From: an uncultured Bacteroidales bacterium
GTDB taxonomy: Bacteria; Bacteroidota; Bacteroidia; Bacteroidales; Paludibacteraceae
DNA length: 64,000 nucleotides
Reading direction: 5' to 3'
NCBI GenBank assembly: GCA_900316125.1
Contig: ONBO01000005.1
Coordinates: 43,444-107,443, forward strand
A program made the translations under genes and the position numbers. The notes beneath the pieces were generated by a model. It was not told the DNA's origin and ran no database searches. It was given only the letters and a program-made list of their open reading frames with translations. Shown one piece after another: positions 9,098 to 17,550 of this stretch. The first letter of the stretch is position 1, and each line of letters begins with the position of its first letter.

Positions 9098-10531
9098 TCA
9101 GTGTTTTAATGGTATTGTTATTTCAAATTTTGTTCCAACAGACGGTGTGCTTTCAACGGTAATCTTACCCTTGTGCTTAATCACCATTTTCTTAACGTAT
9201 GCAAGCCCCAGTCCAAATCCCCTCACTTTATGGATATTACCGGTAGGAACCCTGTGAAATTTATCAAATATCTTGGATATCTGATCACTGGATATTCCTA
9301 TACCGTTATCCTCTATTGAAAGTGATATAGTGTTCTTGCGCTCGTTCTTATTCCAAGTTCTCACCTTCAGCCTTATTGGCTCCCCATCCTTGGAGTATTT
9401 CACAGCATTGTCAAGCAAATTGTATACTATGTTTGAAAAATGAAGCTCATCAACCTCCGCCACACACTTCTGAGCCTCAAGAGCGCTCTCTATGCTTCCT
9501 TTGCTCCCTAAAACCTTTATTCCAAAATTCTCCACCACCGATGTCACCATCTGGTTAATATCAACTGGCTTAAAATTCATAATTGAGCTCTCATTCTCCA
9601 GTAGGGAAATCTGCAAAACCTTCTCCACCTGAAAACTCAAGCGTTTGGTTTCATCTGATATCACCGATGTAAGATGTTTCCTCATTTTATCGGACTTTGC
9701 AACAGAATCGTCACTAAGCATTTGCGACGCCAGTGATATACTTGATATCGGGGTCTTCAACTCATGGGTGAGATTGTGCATAAAGTCTGTCTTACTCTCC
9801 GTAAGTCTGCGCTGACGTATCATAAGGACAATGGCAGAAACAAGCACAGAAAAAAGCATCAGTATGGACACTACAGAGAAAAAGTTGATAGGCGCTATAG
9901 ACTGAAGTATATAACGTCTCTTCTCTGGAAACCAAACCCTCATAAAATTCACTCTATGGCTGTAATCACCATTGAATAACATCTGAGAGTAATAACCTTT
10001 TGTGTTTATAAGAGAGTCTGACAGGGAGAAAACAGAATCTGAAGAGAAAACATCACCTTCAAAATCAATAAATACAATTTTAAATGGGGTCTCAACTTTA
10101 TTGTTATGCAGTTCTCTCTCCAGCAGTTCCTCCACATGGGACACATCAATTCTCTCTCTCAACGTTTTTCTCGGAGCCTGATTAAACCAACGCATGGCAA
10201 GCTCAGTGAACATAACCTTTCTTCTTGCAATAGTCTCTTTTTCAGCTCTCTGCTGTACCGTTGATAATGTTCCAATAGAAACAAGCGGAAATGTGTCAGA
10301 ATCCAGAGTCATATCAGCAGTCTCCTTACCGTATGCCTCATTTATGTAAAAGAGCATCTCCTCTTCCTCCAGTATCTTGTTCACCTGATATAGTGAACGT
10401 GTCACCGATTCATCAAAATCTGACTCAGTAATATGAAACAACTCTATTGAATACTGAAGCTGTACTCCAAGTAATACAATGAAGCTGAGCATCATAAATA
10501 CTGTAAGTATTATAATAGTCCTTCTCTTCAC
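9098..10531 (-). CDS. rprX: Two-component sensor histidine kinase RprX
   Basis: Inner-membrane histidine kinase sensing envelope or redox-type signals and phosphorylating RprY. Two membrane helices (~6-25 and ~218-238) flank a periplasmic sensor domain of about 190 residues. H-box LTHELKTPISS (~258), N-box NLLDNAVKYS, G1 EDNGIGIS and G2 GFGLGLAYV are all intact. 477 residues. Two candidate -7 boxes (TATATTTG on the minus strand at 10565-10558 and 10583-10576) lie 27-52 bases upstream, so the rprX-rprY-PorE-like-thyA-folA string could be one transcript. Confidence 0.92.
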   Translation of the reverse strand: MKRRTIIILTVFMMLSFIVLLGVQLQYSIELFHITESDFDESVTRSLYQVNKILEEEEMLFYINEAYGKETADMTLDSDTFPLVSIGTLSTVQQRAEKETIARRKVMFTELAMRWFNQAPRKTLRERIDVSHVEELLERELHNNKVETPFKIVFIDFEGDVFSSDSVFSLSDSLINTKGYYSQMLFNGDYSHRVNFMRVWFPEKRRYILQSIAPINFFSVVSILMLFSVLVSAIVLMIRQRRLTESKTDFMHNLTHELKTPISSISLASQMLSDDSVAKSDKMRKHLTSVISDETKRLSFQVEKVLQISLLENESSIMNFKPVDINQMVTSVVENFGIKVLGSKGSIESALEAQKCVAEVDELHFSNIVYNLLDNAVKYSKDGEPIRLKVRTWNKNERKNTISLSIEDNGIGISSDQISKIFDKFHRVPTGNIHKVRGFGLGLAYVKKMVIKHKGKITVESTPSVGTKFEITIPLKH

Positions 10532-10628
10532 CTGTATTACATGTTAATATACAAACGCAAATATACTACTTTTAACAAATATAATGTTAAAATTTTTAAA
10601 ATTTTTAACAAAAAAATTTAACATTTGC

Positions 10629-11822
10629 CTATTTACGTGGTTTTGAAGGCTGTTTGCTTGGGTAATTGCAGTTCTTATTTGTTTGTGATTTCTTAAAATC
10701 TCTGAATTTTCCGCCGAAAATTCTATAAGTTCTGTACTCACATTCAATTTCACCGTTAAAAAGTTTTAAGCTTGATGACGGTTTAAGTCCAAGAGCGTTG
10801 AATCCCTCACGGCTGCTTGATATTATATGACATGTAGTGTCAGTGTATTTGTGTTTAAGCGTAGACCCCATTGCAGAATAGAGTTTTTCCATATCTGCCT
10901 TTATACGTTCTCCGTAAGGAGGGTTGGTTACTATGCAGAGAGGTGAAGGAGGCGGGGTAAGCTCCATAAAGTCTGAAACTGTCAGCTCAATGTTTTTTGA
11001 AACAGAAGCCGCCGCAATATTTTTCCTAGCTGTATCAACAGCCGCCCTGTTTATATCAGAAGCGTAAATCTTGTGTTTGAACTCCACCTCAGATGAGTCA
11101 TCATTATAAAGTTCATCAAGAAGATCTGCGTCAAAATCGTTCCACTCCTCAAAAGCGAAGTGTTTTCTGAATATGCCTGGAGCAATGTTACGTGCTATAA
11201 GCGCAGCCTCTATAGCTATAGTGCCGCTGCCGCACATCGGGTCCATAAAGTTACTCTTCCCGTCCCATCCGCTTAGAAGCACAAGCCCGGCGGCAAGAAC
11301 CTCATTCATAGGCGCAAGTGTCTGCGCCACCCTGTAACCCCTTTTATAAAGCGGTTCACCACTACTGTCAAGGCTGACAGTGCAGTTATTGTTAGAAATG
11401 TGAAGATTAATGAAAATATCAGGATTAGCAACTGACACATTAGGGCGTTTCCCGTACTTTTCATTGAAATAGTCTGCTATTGCATCTTTGGCCTTATATG
11501 TGGCAAACCTGGTGTTTGAAACAATATCTGAGTATATTGTCTGTTCTATAAGGAACGTCTTCTCCACTGGAAATATAGTATCCCACTCTATGCTGCGCAC
11601 CCCGATGTAAACATCTTCAATATTTGAAACCTTAAAGGATTTTATTGGCACAAGTACCCTGAGCGCTGTTCTAAGTGACAGGTTAGCCTTATACAGCAAC
11701 CTTTTGTCACCACTGAAAGTAACAACACGCCTGCCTGCCTCTATGTTTTTTGCACCTATGGCCTTGAGTTCATTTGAAAGAACACCTTCAAGGCCGGCAA
11801 ATGTCTTGGCTGTAAAATCCAT
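10629..11822 (-). CDS. THUMP-domain RNA methyltransferase, RlmL (N2-guanosine) type
   Basis: SAM-dependent methyltransferase predicted to modify 23S rRNA guanine N2 (RlmL N-terminal half or related YpsC family). A THUMP-type RNA-binding domain covers residues ~1-160. The methyltransferase domain (~165-380) has the SAM loop DPMCGSGTIAIEAALIARN and catalytic NPPYGERI. 397 residues: it lacks the second methyltransferase module (RlmK) of the fused E. coli protein, as usual outside gamma-proteobacteria. The C-terminus is a Lys/Asn/Gln-rich tail of ~25 residues. It begins 3 bases after the next gene upstream. Confidence 0.88.
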   Translation of the reverse strand: MDFTAKTFAGLEGVLSNELKAIGAKNIEAGRRVVTFSGDKRLLYKANLSLRTALRVLVPIKSFKVSNIEDVYIGVRSIEWDTIFPVEKTFLIEQTIYSDIVSNTRFATYKAKDAIADYFNEKYGKRPNVSVANPDIFINLHISNNNCTVSLDSSGEPLYKRGYRVAQTLAPMNEVLAAGLVLLSGWDGKSNFMDPMCGSGTIAIEAALIARNIAPGIFRKHFAFEEWNDFDADLLDELYNDDSSEVEFKHKIYASDINRAAVDTARKNIAAASVSKNIELTVSDFMELTPPPSPLCIVTNPPYGERIKADMEKLYSAMGSTLKHKYTDTTCHIISSSREGFNALGLKPSSSLKLFNGEIECEYRTYRIFGGKFRDFKKSQTNKNCNYPSKQPSKPRK

Positions 11823-11825
11823 AAA

Positions 11826-12224
11826 TTATCCCAATATCATTATAGCCTTCTCCCTTACTGAGTAAGGCATCTCTATTTCACGCAGTTGCAAACTCTTAAT
11901 CCACCCTGCCACATCACTCTCTTTCATTGTCATAAGAACTTCATCAAACATGGCAATCTGCTCATCGGTGTAGCTGTCAGGACTTACCCCTTTGAATTGG
12001 TCAAGCTCCTCATCATCATAATAGTCAGGCTGGAACTTAGGGTTGTATTTACCTGTCTTTTCACAAATTTCATGGGCTCCGCAACACTCGCTCTCCTCCA
12101 TCACAGTTGGTGTTAGCTCACCAACATCTTTATCTGCATTAGAATTTTTACCTGTAAAACGCCTCAATAGGTATATAACTATACCTGTTACAACAAATAT
12201 AATTAGTAAAACAACAGTTCTCAT
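11826..12224 (-). CDS. Small membrane-anchored protein, conserved hypothetical
   Basis: 132 residues with one N-terminal membrane helix (residues ~3-21), then a cytoplasmic or periplasmic acidic domain. A Cys/His cluster ECCGAHEICEK near residues 47-57 looks like a small metal-binding site. The C-terminal half is helical, rich in DE, with DEQIAMFDEVLMTM and WIKSLQLREIEMP. I recognise it only as a protein that accompanies the RNA methyltransferase in Bacteroidales; no function can be assigned. It is spaced 10 bases from the DUF4294 gene and 3 from the methyltransferase gene, so the three form an operon. Confidence 0.75.
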   Translation of the reverse strand: MRTVVLLIIFVVTGIVIYLLRRFTGKNSNADKDVGELTPTVMEESECCGAHEICEKTGKYNPKFQPDYYDDEELDQFKGVSPDSYTDEQIAMFDEVLMTMKESDVAGWIKSLQLREIEMPYSVREKAIMILG

Positions 12225-12234
12225 ATATCAAATT

Positions 12235-12837
12235 TTACAATATACCTGCTTCATAAAGAGTTATCACCCTCTCTATAATCCTATCCTGCTCTCTTTTTGA
12301 TGTGTTGAAATCCTCTTTAAGATCAGCACCTACAATTTTTGCAAACACCTGCCACCACCATGCCACAAAACCACCTCTAATCTCCTTTATAAGGGCATAT
12401 CCCGTCTTATCCATCTCACGGTCAATAAGCTTTATCATCATTTTTCCCTGTGACAAAGTGAACTCCCTCATAGTTGGTTCGTACTTTTTAAGAAGCTGCC
12501 TTTCATACTTTTTTGTGTATTTCATGCGCTGCTTCTTATCTGTGATAGTGTCAAACTTGGCATTTATCATGGCATACTCCTTAGCCACTATCTTAACGTA
12601 CGGATATACTAGCTTTACATCTCTTACTGTTTTCCAGTAGAACTTCTCCTGCTTCTTATTTATAAGTTTTGGATAAACAGGTATTTCTCTGAGCTCCACG
12701 TAAGGTATAGTGTCACCCTTGTATACTGTCTGGTTCACCATATAGCCGCCCAGAGCCTCGCTATATGTTTGTGACACACAATAAACAGGAGTGAGTATTA
12801 GTGAAACCAAAAACGCTATGTAAAATTTTTTATTCAT
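12235..12837 (-). CDS. DUF4294 family exported protein
   Basis: 200 residues with a Sec signal (residues ~1-22, ending CVSQT) and then a compact, strongly helical domain with many charged residues (KKQEKFYWKTVRDVKLVYPY, then MKYTKKYERQLLKKYEP). The sequence pattern matches DUF4294, a Bacteroidota-restricted family of unknown function. Its C-terminus GGFVAWWWQVFAKIVG is aromatic and may contact membrane. It is the first gene of a three-gene operon read from a palindromic promoter at 12866-12882. Confidence 0.8.
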   Translation of the reverse strand: MNKKFYIAFLVSLILTPVYCVSQTYSEALGGYMVNQTVYKGDTIPYVELREIPVYPKLINKKQEKFYWKTVRDVKLVYPYVKIVAKEYAMINAKFDTITDKKQRMKYTKKYERQLLKKYEPTMREFTLSQGKMMIKLIDREMDKTGYALIKEIRGGFVAWWWQVFAKIVGADLKEDFNTSKREQDRIIERVITLYEAGIL

Positions 12838-12865
12838 TTATTCTGCAAAAATAATTTAATATTCT

Positions 12866-12882
12866 TAACTTTGTCAAAGTTA
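12866..12882. promoter_or_regulatory. Perfect palindrome carrying divergent -7 boxes
   Basis: TAACTTTG, one base, then CAAAGTTA: each strand reads an exact TAnnTTTG Bacteroidetes -7 element. The plus-strand box points to the barrel gene at 12944 and the minus-strand box to the DUF4294 gene at 12837. No clear TTG -33 element is visible for either. Because the boxes abut, polymerase binding in the two directions should be mutually exclusive. Confidence 0.5.
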
Positions 12883-12943
12883 GAGCAATATTTTTCCTTT
12901 AAACTCCCCTATGCGCTCTTTGTCCTGCCATTTCTAATGGCTG

Positions 12944-13753
12944 ATGAAGAGATTTTTCCTTTTGCTTATTATTATTTCATTTAATTCCGCCATAACAATG
13001 GCGCAGGATGAACTATACCCTTTCCCTTTCTCTGTACCTAATAAAAGCGGTTTTTTACCCTCCTCTGAAGCTGTAAACTCCTTATATAAAGATTTTAACT
13101 TTACCGCATCCTACACTAATAATCTTTTTCTTTCTCAAATTGGACTTTCCAAAATTAAATTGGTTTATCCATCTGCTAAAATTAACACTTGCACCTCACT
13201 ATCTTTTTATGGTTACAGTAACTTTTGGAATTTAAAATCAACCATTGGTTTTTCAAGACATTTCAAACCCTACATATCTTTCGGTGTCACTGCTTTCTTT
13301 GTTTTCTATAGATTCTCTTTGACTGGAAAAAATCTTTTTACAGCAGGGGTTAACGCAAGCTTATGCATTTTTCCAACTAAAAAAATTTGTATAGGGGTTT
13401 CTGCTGAAAACATAAGTTTTTCCCCTCTTAAATCAGGTGACAGACTATACAGACTGCCTGTTACATTTAAAATTGGCTTCTCATTAATGATATTGAATAA
13501 TTTTTCTATATCCCTTGAAGGAAGCAAGGAGTTAAAGAGCCCTTTTCTTATATGCTCTGGCATTGAATATGCTCCATTAAAACAGTTTGCCTTAAGGTTT
13601 GGGGTATCATACCAGACCAATGCCTCCATACTTGCCGGTTTTGGCCTTAGACTTAAATCTTTTTTTATTGATTTTGACGCCTTTTACAATTTAGGAAGCG
13701 GGATAGGTTGCAGAGCCGCTATTGGATTTAGTAAGTTTTTAATCAAAAATTAA
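12944..13753 (+). CDS. Probable outer-membrane beta-barrel protein, unknown function
   Basis: 269 residues with a clear Sec signal (residues ~1-20, ITMAQ). What follows is short alternating hydrophobic/aromatic strands separated by polar turns (for example SLSFYGYSNFWN, PYISFGVTAFFVFYRF, IDFDAFYNLGSG). This is the pattern of a small outer-membrane barrel of roughly 10-12 strands. I do not recognise a family. Codon use is much more AT-rich than the genes to the left. The stop codon lies within a heptanucleotide repeat, and the next gene starts 10 bases on, so the two are probably co-transcribed. Confidence 0.7.
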   Translation: MKRFFLLLIIISFNSAITMAQDELYPFPFSVPNKSGFLPSSEAVNSLYKDFNFTASYTNNLFLSQIGLSKIKLVYPSAKINTCTSLSFYGYSNFWNLKSTIGFSRHFKPYISFGVTAFFVFYRFSLTGKNLFTAGVNASLCIFPTKKICIGVSAENISFSPLKSGDRLYRLPVTFKIGFSLMILNNFSISLEGSKELKSPFLICSGIEYAPLKQFALRFGVSYQTNASILAGFGLRLKSFFIDFDAFYNLGSGIGCRAAIGFSKFLIKN

Positions 13754-13776
13754 AAATTAAAAATTGAAAGTTGAAA
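13749..13776. repeat. Heptanucleotide tandem repeat (4 units)
   Basis: Four exact 7-base units: ATTAAAA, ATTAAAA, ATTGAAA, GTTGAAA. The stop codon of the upstream barrel gene (13751-13753) is in unit 1 and the probable TTG start of the next gene (13764) is in unit 3. Related to the tracts at 3465, 52572 and 62505. Confidence 0.65.
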
Positions 13777-15683
13777 ATTATATATTGTTATTATTATTAC
13801 TTGTTTCCTTTACAAAATTGTTTGGTAGGGAGACGGATATGGTTTTAGGGATGGAGGAACTTATATATTCTGAAATTTCTGAAGATAACATTGAACTTGC
13901 CACATCTGAAATTGAGGTTATGAATGAAACTCTTTCATTTATTGCTGAAAACCCCATAAATATTAACACTTCCACAAGAAGCCAGCTTGAAAACCTTACC
14001 TTTCTTAAAAGTTCGCAAATAGAGAATCTTATGGAATATCTATTTGACTACGGACCCATGGAATCTATATACGAACTAAAACTTGTTGAAGGCTTTGACG
14101 CTAACACTATTAGGGAAATTTTACCTTTTATTATAGTTGATAAAATAGCTCCTAAACATAAATTCTCTTTTAAAAATATATTCAAATACGGGAAATCTAA
14201 TTTAACATTATATGCAGGAGGAACTTTACAGAAAAAAGATGGGTACTTAAATGGTAAATACCTTGGAAAACCTTTTAATCTATATTTTAAGTATTACTTT
14301 AAACATAGAGATATGAGTTTTGGCTTATTAGGTTCAAAATCAGAAGGAGAGCCATTTGATTTTCACTATAATAAAGGGTTTGATTTCTACAGTGCCCATA
14401 TATTTTTTTCAAATATAAATAAACACATTAAAACCATAGCTTTAGGAGACTATAAGATGGTGTTTGGACAAGGATTGGTATTTAAATCAAATTCTAATTT
14501 TTCAAATACAAGTATAGAAAACACTATAATTTCTAATGATAATGTAAAACCTTCATACTCTACTTCAGAAACAGGTTATTATAGAGGAGCAGCAATTCAG
14601 ATAGGCGGTAAAAAAATAATGTTTTCCCTACTTTCTTCATTTACTTTTTACAATAAGAATGAAGGGTATCATAGAACAGAAAGTGACTTTGAAAAGAGGT
14701 ATAAATCTCCTTCCTACATGGTTGGCGCAAATATTAGTTATAATTGGAGATACCTTAAAATTGGAATATCGGGGTATTATGATTTTTATGACAAATGCTT
14801 TAACACTGGAATTGATTATAAATTTAAAATTGGAAAGTTTATTTTTTCTGGAGAAACTGCTTTTGATAAAAATTTCAAGTTTGCTACAATCAATTCATTT
14901 ACTGTGGTTTGTAATGATTATGTATCCCTTTGTACTCTTTTTAGATACTACCCTTCCGGATATTTTACAAAGTTTGGTAATGCCTATAGTAAAAACTCAC
15001 ATAATGATGAAAAGGGTGTCTATATTGGTGCTTATATTGCTCCTTTTAAGAATTGGAAAATAGAGACTTACACCGATGTCTACAGAGTGAGTAATATTAA
15101 CAATAGTTTGAAAAAGCCTTTTACTGGATTCAAATTTAATTTTAAAGCAATTTATAATCCTAATGAAAATAATCTTGGATATATAAGATACAGTGTTTTG
15201 TGCAAGGAAAAAAAATCCTATATCACTTATAAACACAATATTAATATGAATTATAAATTTTCAATTAAAGATAATTTTACCATTAACGCTACTTTATCAG
15301 GTTCTATTTACAAAGTGGATTCTCTAAATAATAGTATAAGGTCAACTTACGGATTTTTAATAAGCTCAAATGGTAATTGGAATTTTTATAAAGGAATTTT
15401 TTCCTTAACTGCAGGAGCTGCTTTTTTTGATATTCCTTTATATGATAACTCTATATACAACTATGAACCTTCTGTGCACTTTAGATACTCATCGCCGCAA
15501 TATTACGGAATAGGAGCCAGATTTTTCCTTTTATTAAAGTTTAAGCCTCTTAAAAATATGAATATTGACATTAAAGTAGATAATACCTATTACATAGACC
15601 GCAATGAAATAGGCAGTGGAAATGAAAAAATAAAAGGAAATAACAAGACTGTTATAAACGGAGTATTTAGCTACAAGTTCTGA
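13764..15683 (+). CDS. Helix-hairpin-helix beta-barrel protein
   Basis: 639 residues: a signal-like hydrophobic N-terminus (ILLLLLLVSFTKLFG), then ComEA-like helix-hairpin-helix repeats at ~60-130 (ININTSTRSQLENL, YGPMESIYELKLVEGF), then a long region of aromatic beta strands ending in YKF, typical of an outer-membrane barrel. The family is common in Bacteroidota and annotated only by its HhH domain; DNA binding at the cell surface is a guess. The start is uncertain: the frame opens with TTG at 13764 and has no ATG before residue 27, where the signal would be lost. Very AT-rich, like its neighbour. dprA, a DNA-uptake gene, lies beyond the next spacer. Confidence 0.78.
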   Translation: MKVENYILLLLLLVSFTKLFGRETDMVLGMEELIYSEISEDNIELATSEIEVMNETLSFIAENPININTSTRSQLENLTFLKSSQIENLMEYLFDYGPMESIYELKLVEGFDANTIREILPFIIVDKIAPKHKFSFKNIFKYGKSNLTLYAGGTLQKKDGYLNGKYLGKPFNLYFKYYFKHRDMSFGLLGSKSEGEPFDFHYNKGFDFYSAHIFFSNINKHIKTIALGDYKMVFGQGLVFKSNSNFSNTSIENTIISNDNVKPSYSTSETGYYRGAAIQIGGKKIMFSLLSSFTFYNKNEGYHRTESDFEKRYKSPSYMVGANISYNWRYLKIGISGYYDFYDKCFNTGIDYKFKIGKFIFSGETAFDKNFKFATINSFTVVCNDYVSLCTLFRYYPSGYFTKFGNAYSKNSHNDEKGVYIGAYIAPFKNWKIETYTDVYRVSNINNSLKKPFTGFKFNFKAIYNPNENNLGYIRYSVLCKEKKSYITYKHNINMNYKFSIKDNFTINATLSGSIYKVDSLNNSIRSTYGFLISSNGNWNFYKGIFSLTAGAAFFDIPLYDNSIYNYEPSVHFRYSSPQYYGIGARFFLLLKFKPLKNMNIDIKVDNTYYIDRNEIGSGNEKIKGNNKTVINGVFSYKF

Positions 15684-16079
15684 CTATTACATTATATTTC
15701 TTTTAAATTTCTTTTTGAAAAAATTCCAATGATTATAATATTAGTGTTAATAAAGTGAATAAATAAATGAAGATTTTGTTGTGTATTAAAAACAACATGT
15801 ATTTTCAATAGAAATGAACAAGTTATTAACATTCTAAATATTTATAAATGAGTATAATAACTTCTTTATTAACACTCTTTTTTTTTAAGGTTATGTAAAT
15901 AAAAATATTGTATGAAATTTAAATTTGATGTTAAAAATTAGTGTTGATTAAAAATAAAAAAATGTGACTTAAAAATTTGATAAATAAAATAAGTTGTATA
16001 CCAAAACTAATTTTCAAAGTTTAAAATTTAGTTATTAAAAATTTATTATTGCTTTATTAACATAGTTATAAACAATTCT
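15684..16079. other. 396-base AT-rich gene-free spacer with TTATTAACA boxes (candidate origin)
   Basis: No gene on either strand. The sequence is extremely AT-rich and contains four exact copies of TTATTAACA, at 15745-15753 (minus), 15823-15831, 15866-15874 and 16054-16062 (plus), plus TTATAAACA at 16066-16074. The boxes differ by one base from the DnaA consensus TTATnCACA. AT-rich unwinding-type tracts lie between them. Together with parS and mnmG about 8 kb away this fits a replication origin, but no dnaA gene is in the window and the DnaA box of this organism is not known to me. Confidence 0.4.
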
Positions 16080-17195
16080 TCATATAAGAGAGAAGAAATT
16101 ACCTGGTAGTCTTTCTACTATTCCTTTTAGCTCCATCTCTAATAAAATAGAATCTAAAATGGCTGGATTACTGAATTTTAGAATAATGGAGTCATGATGT
16201 ATGGTCTTTTCTTTCTCTATAATTTCATAAATTTCCTTTTCATTACTATCCATGTTTAAATAGTCCATGGCTATATCCTTACCTTTACCATTTGCATTCC
16301 ATCCCATGAAATATATGAAATCATCAGCATTTTCAATAAGTCCTGCCTTATTGTATTTTATAAAGTTATTACATCCTTCAGAAAGTCTTTCTCCTACACG
16401 TCCTGGAAAGGCGTAAACTTCACGTCCGTATGATATAGCCATTTTAGCAGTAATTAGAGAGCCGCCGCTGACAGAACTTTCAACTACAACAGTAGCGTCA
16501 GCAAGCCCGGCTATTATTCTGTTTCTATTAACAAAGGTAAAAGGAAGAGGTACAACATCACTTACCTGTTCTGTTATAACAGAACCATTTGATGCTACCA
16601 TTTTTCTTGCATAAGGTAGATGTAGGGCAGGGTAGAAGTGGTTAAAACCACCTGCCATGACACCTATGGTTGGTAGTCCGGTTTCAAGCGCAGCTTTATG
16701 GGCTGTAATATCTATACCAAAGGCAAGTCCGCTTACAATAACAATGTTCTTATCAAAATTAGCAAGGTCTTCTATAAACTTTGTACACAGTCTTTTTCCA
16801 TGATCAGTAGCTTTTCTTGTACCTACAATAGATACTATTTTTGCACTGTTGAGATTAGTGTCGCCTTTTACGTAAATGATTTTTGGTGCATTACTGCAAT
16901 AATATAGTCTTTCAGGATATTCCTTTTCTTTTATAAAAATTACTTTAATGTCTGAATTAGTAGTGTAATAAAACTCTTTTTCAGCATTTTTAAGTGCTGA
17001 TTCAAATTGAGATACCAGATAGTCTGCAGTTTCAAGTTTACACTCTAATGCTTCTGATAATGAATAGGAATTTTGATTTAATACATTATCAGCTGTTTCA
17101 AACTTTTCAATAAGTTTAAGTGTGTTTTCTGTGTTAAGCCCTTCAATTAGGCTCAGCGCCATCTGCTTTACCGTTTTGTTTGTGTCCATAATCAT
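16080..17195 (-). CDS. dprA: DNA-processing protein DprA
   Basis: Cytoplasmic single-strand DNA-binding protein that loads RecA on incoming DNA during transformation; it is also kept in many bacteria not known to be competent. The Rossmann fold (~100-300) shows the family motifs SIVGTRKAT, SGLAFGIDITAHKAAL, GGFNHFYP and the RNRIIAGLAD loop. A winged-helix-like tail follows. 371 residues is typical. The ATG at 17195 is immediately followed by an in-frame ATG at 17189. Either start leaves a 47-53 base overlap with the end of the upstream VanZ-like gene in another frame. Codon use is AT-rich. Confidence 0.93.
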   Translation of the reverse strand: MIMDTNKTVKQMALSLIEGLNTENTLKLIEKFETADNVLNQNSYSLSEALECKLETADYLVSQFESALKNAEKEFYYTTNSDIKVIFIKEKEYPERLYYCSNAPKIIYVKGDTNLNSAKIVSIVGTRKATDHGKRLCTKFIEDLANFDKNIVIVSGLAFGIDITAHKAALETGLPTIGVMAGGFNHFYPALHLPYARKMVASNGSVITEQVSDVVPLPFTFVNRNRIIAGLADATVVVESSVSGGSLITAKMAISYGREVYAFPGRVGERLSEGCNNFIKYNKAGLIENADDFIYFMGWNANGKGKDIAMDYLNMDSNEKEIYEIIEKEKTIHHDSIILKFSNPAILDSILLEMELKGIVERLPGNFFSLI

Positions 17196-17550
17196 AAATC
17201 CGTAAAAAGGTTATGATGACAAGTGGTAAAGCGGACCCAATTGCATCAGCAATAAAATCACCCCAAGAGGCGGTGCGGGGTGGAAAGTAATTCTGCAATA
17301 TTTCCATTGCTCCTCCAAAGATAGTGGAAATAGAAAATATATAGAAATATTTAGTTAAAAATTTATCCTTGATTTTTGATTCTTTTATTATAGAGTAGGT
17401 TAGTGCTGCATACATTACAAGATGTACAAGTTTGTCAAAATTATCTATAAAAGCAATGTTCAAATCCATTTTAGGTGTTTTGAATAGGCTTAAATAGGTT
17501 ATAACTAGCGCTATTATAATTGAAAACTTATATTTTAATAATTTGCTCAC
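17143..17550 (-). CDS. VanZ-like family membrane protein
   Basis: 135 residues with four membrane helices (~9-25, 40-58, 68-85, 103-125). A conserved charged signature lies between helices: DNFDKLVHLVMYAAL and EILQNYFPPRTASWGDFIADAIG match the VanZ-like domain (DKxxHxxxY, then E.xQ....R..s..D...N..G). The exact role of stand-alone VanZ-like proteins is unknown; VanZ itself lowers teicoplanin susceptibility. Starts with GTG overlapping the hemW stop (GTGA), and its last ~50 bases overlap dprA. Confidence 0.8.
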   Translation of the reverse strand: MSKLLKYKFSIIIALVITYLSLFKTPKMDLNIAFIDNFDKLVHLVMYAALTYSIIKESKIKDKFLTKYFYIFSISTIFGGAMEILQNYFPPRTASWGDFIADAIGSALPLVIITFLRIYDYGHKQNGKADGAEPN

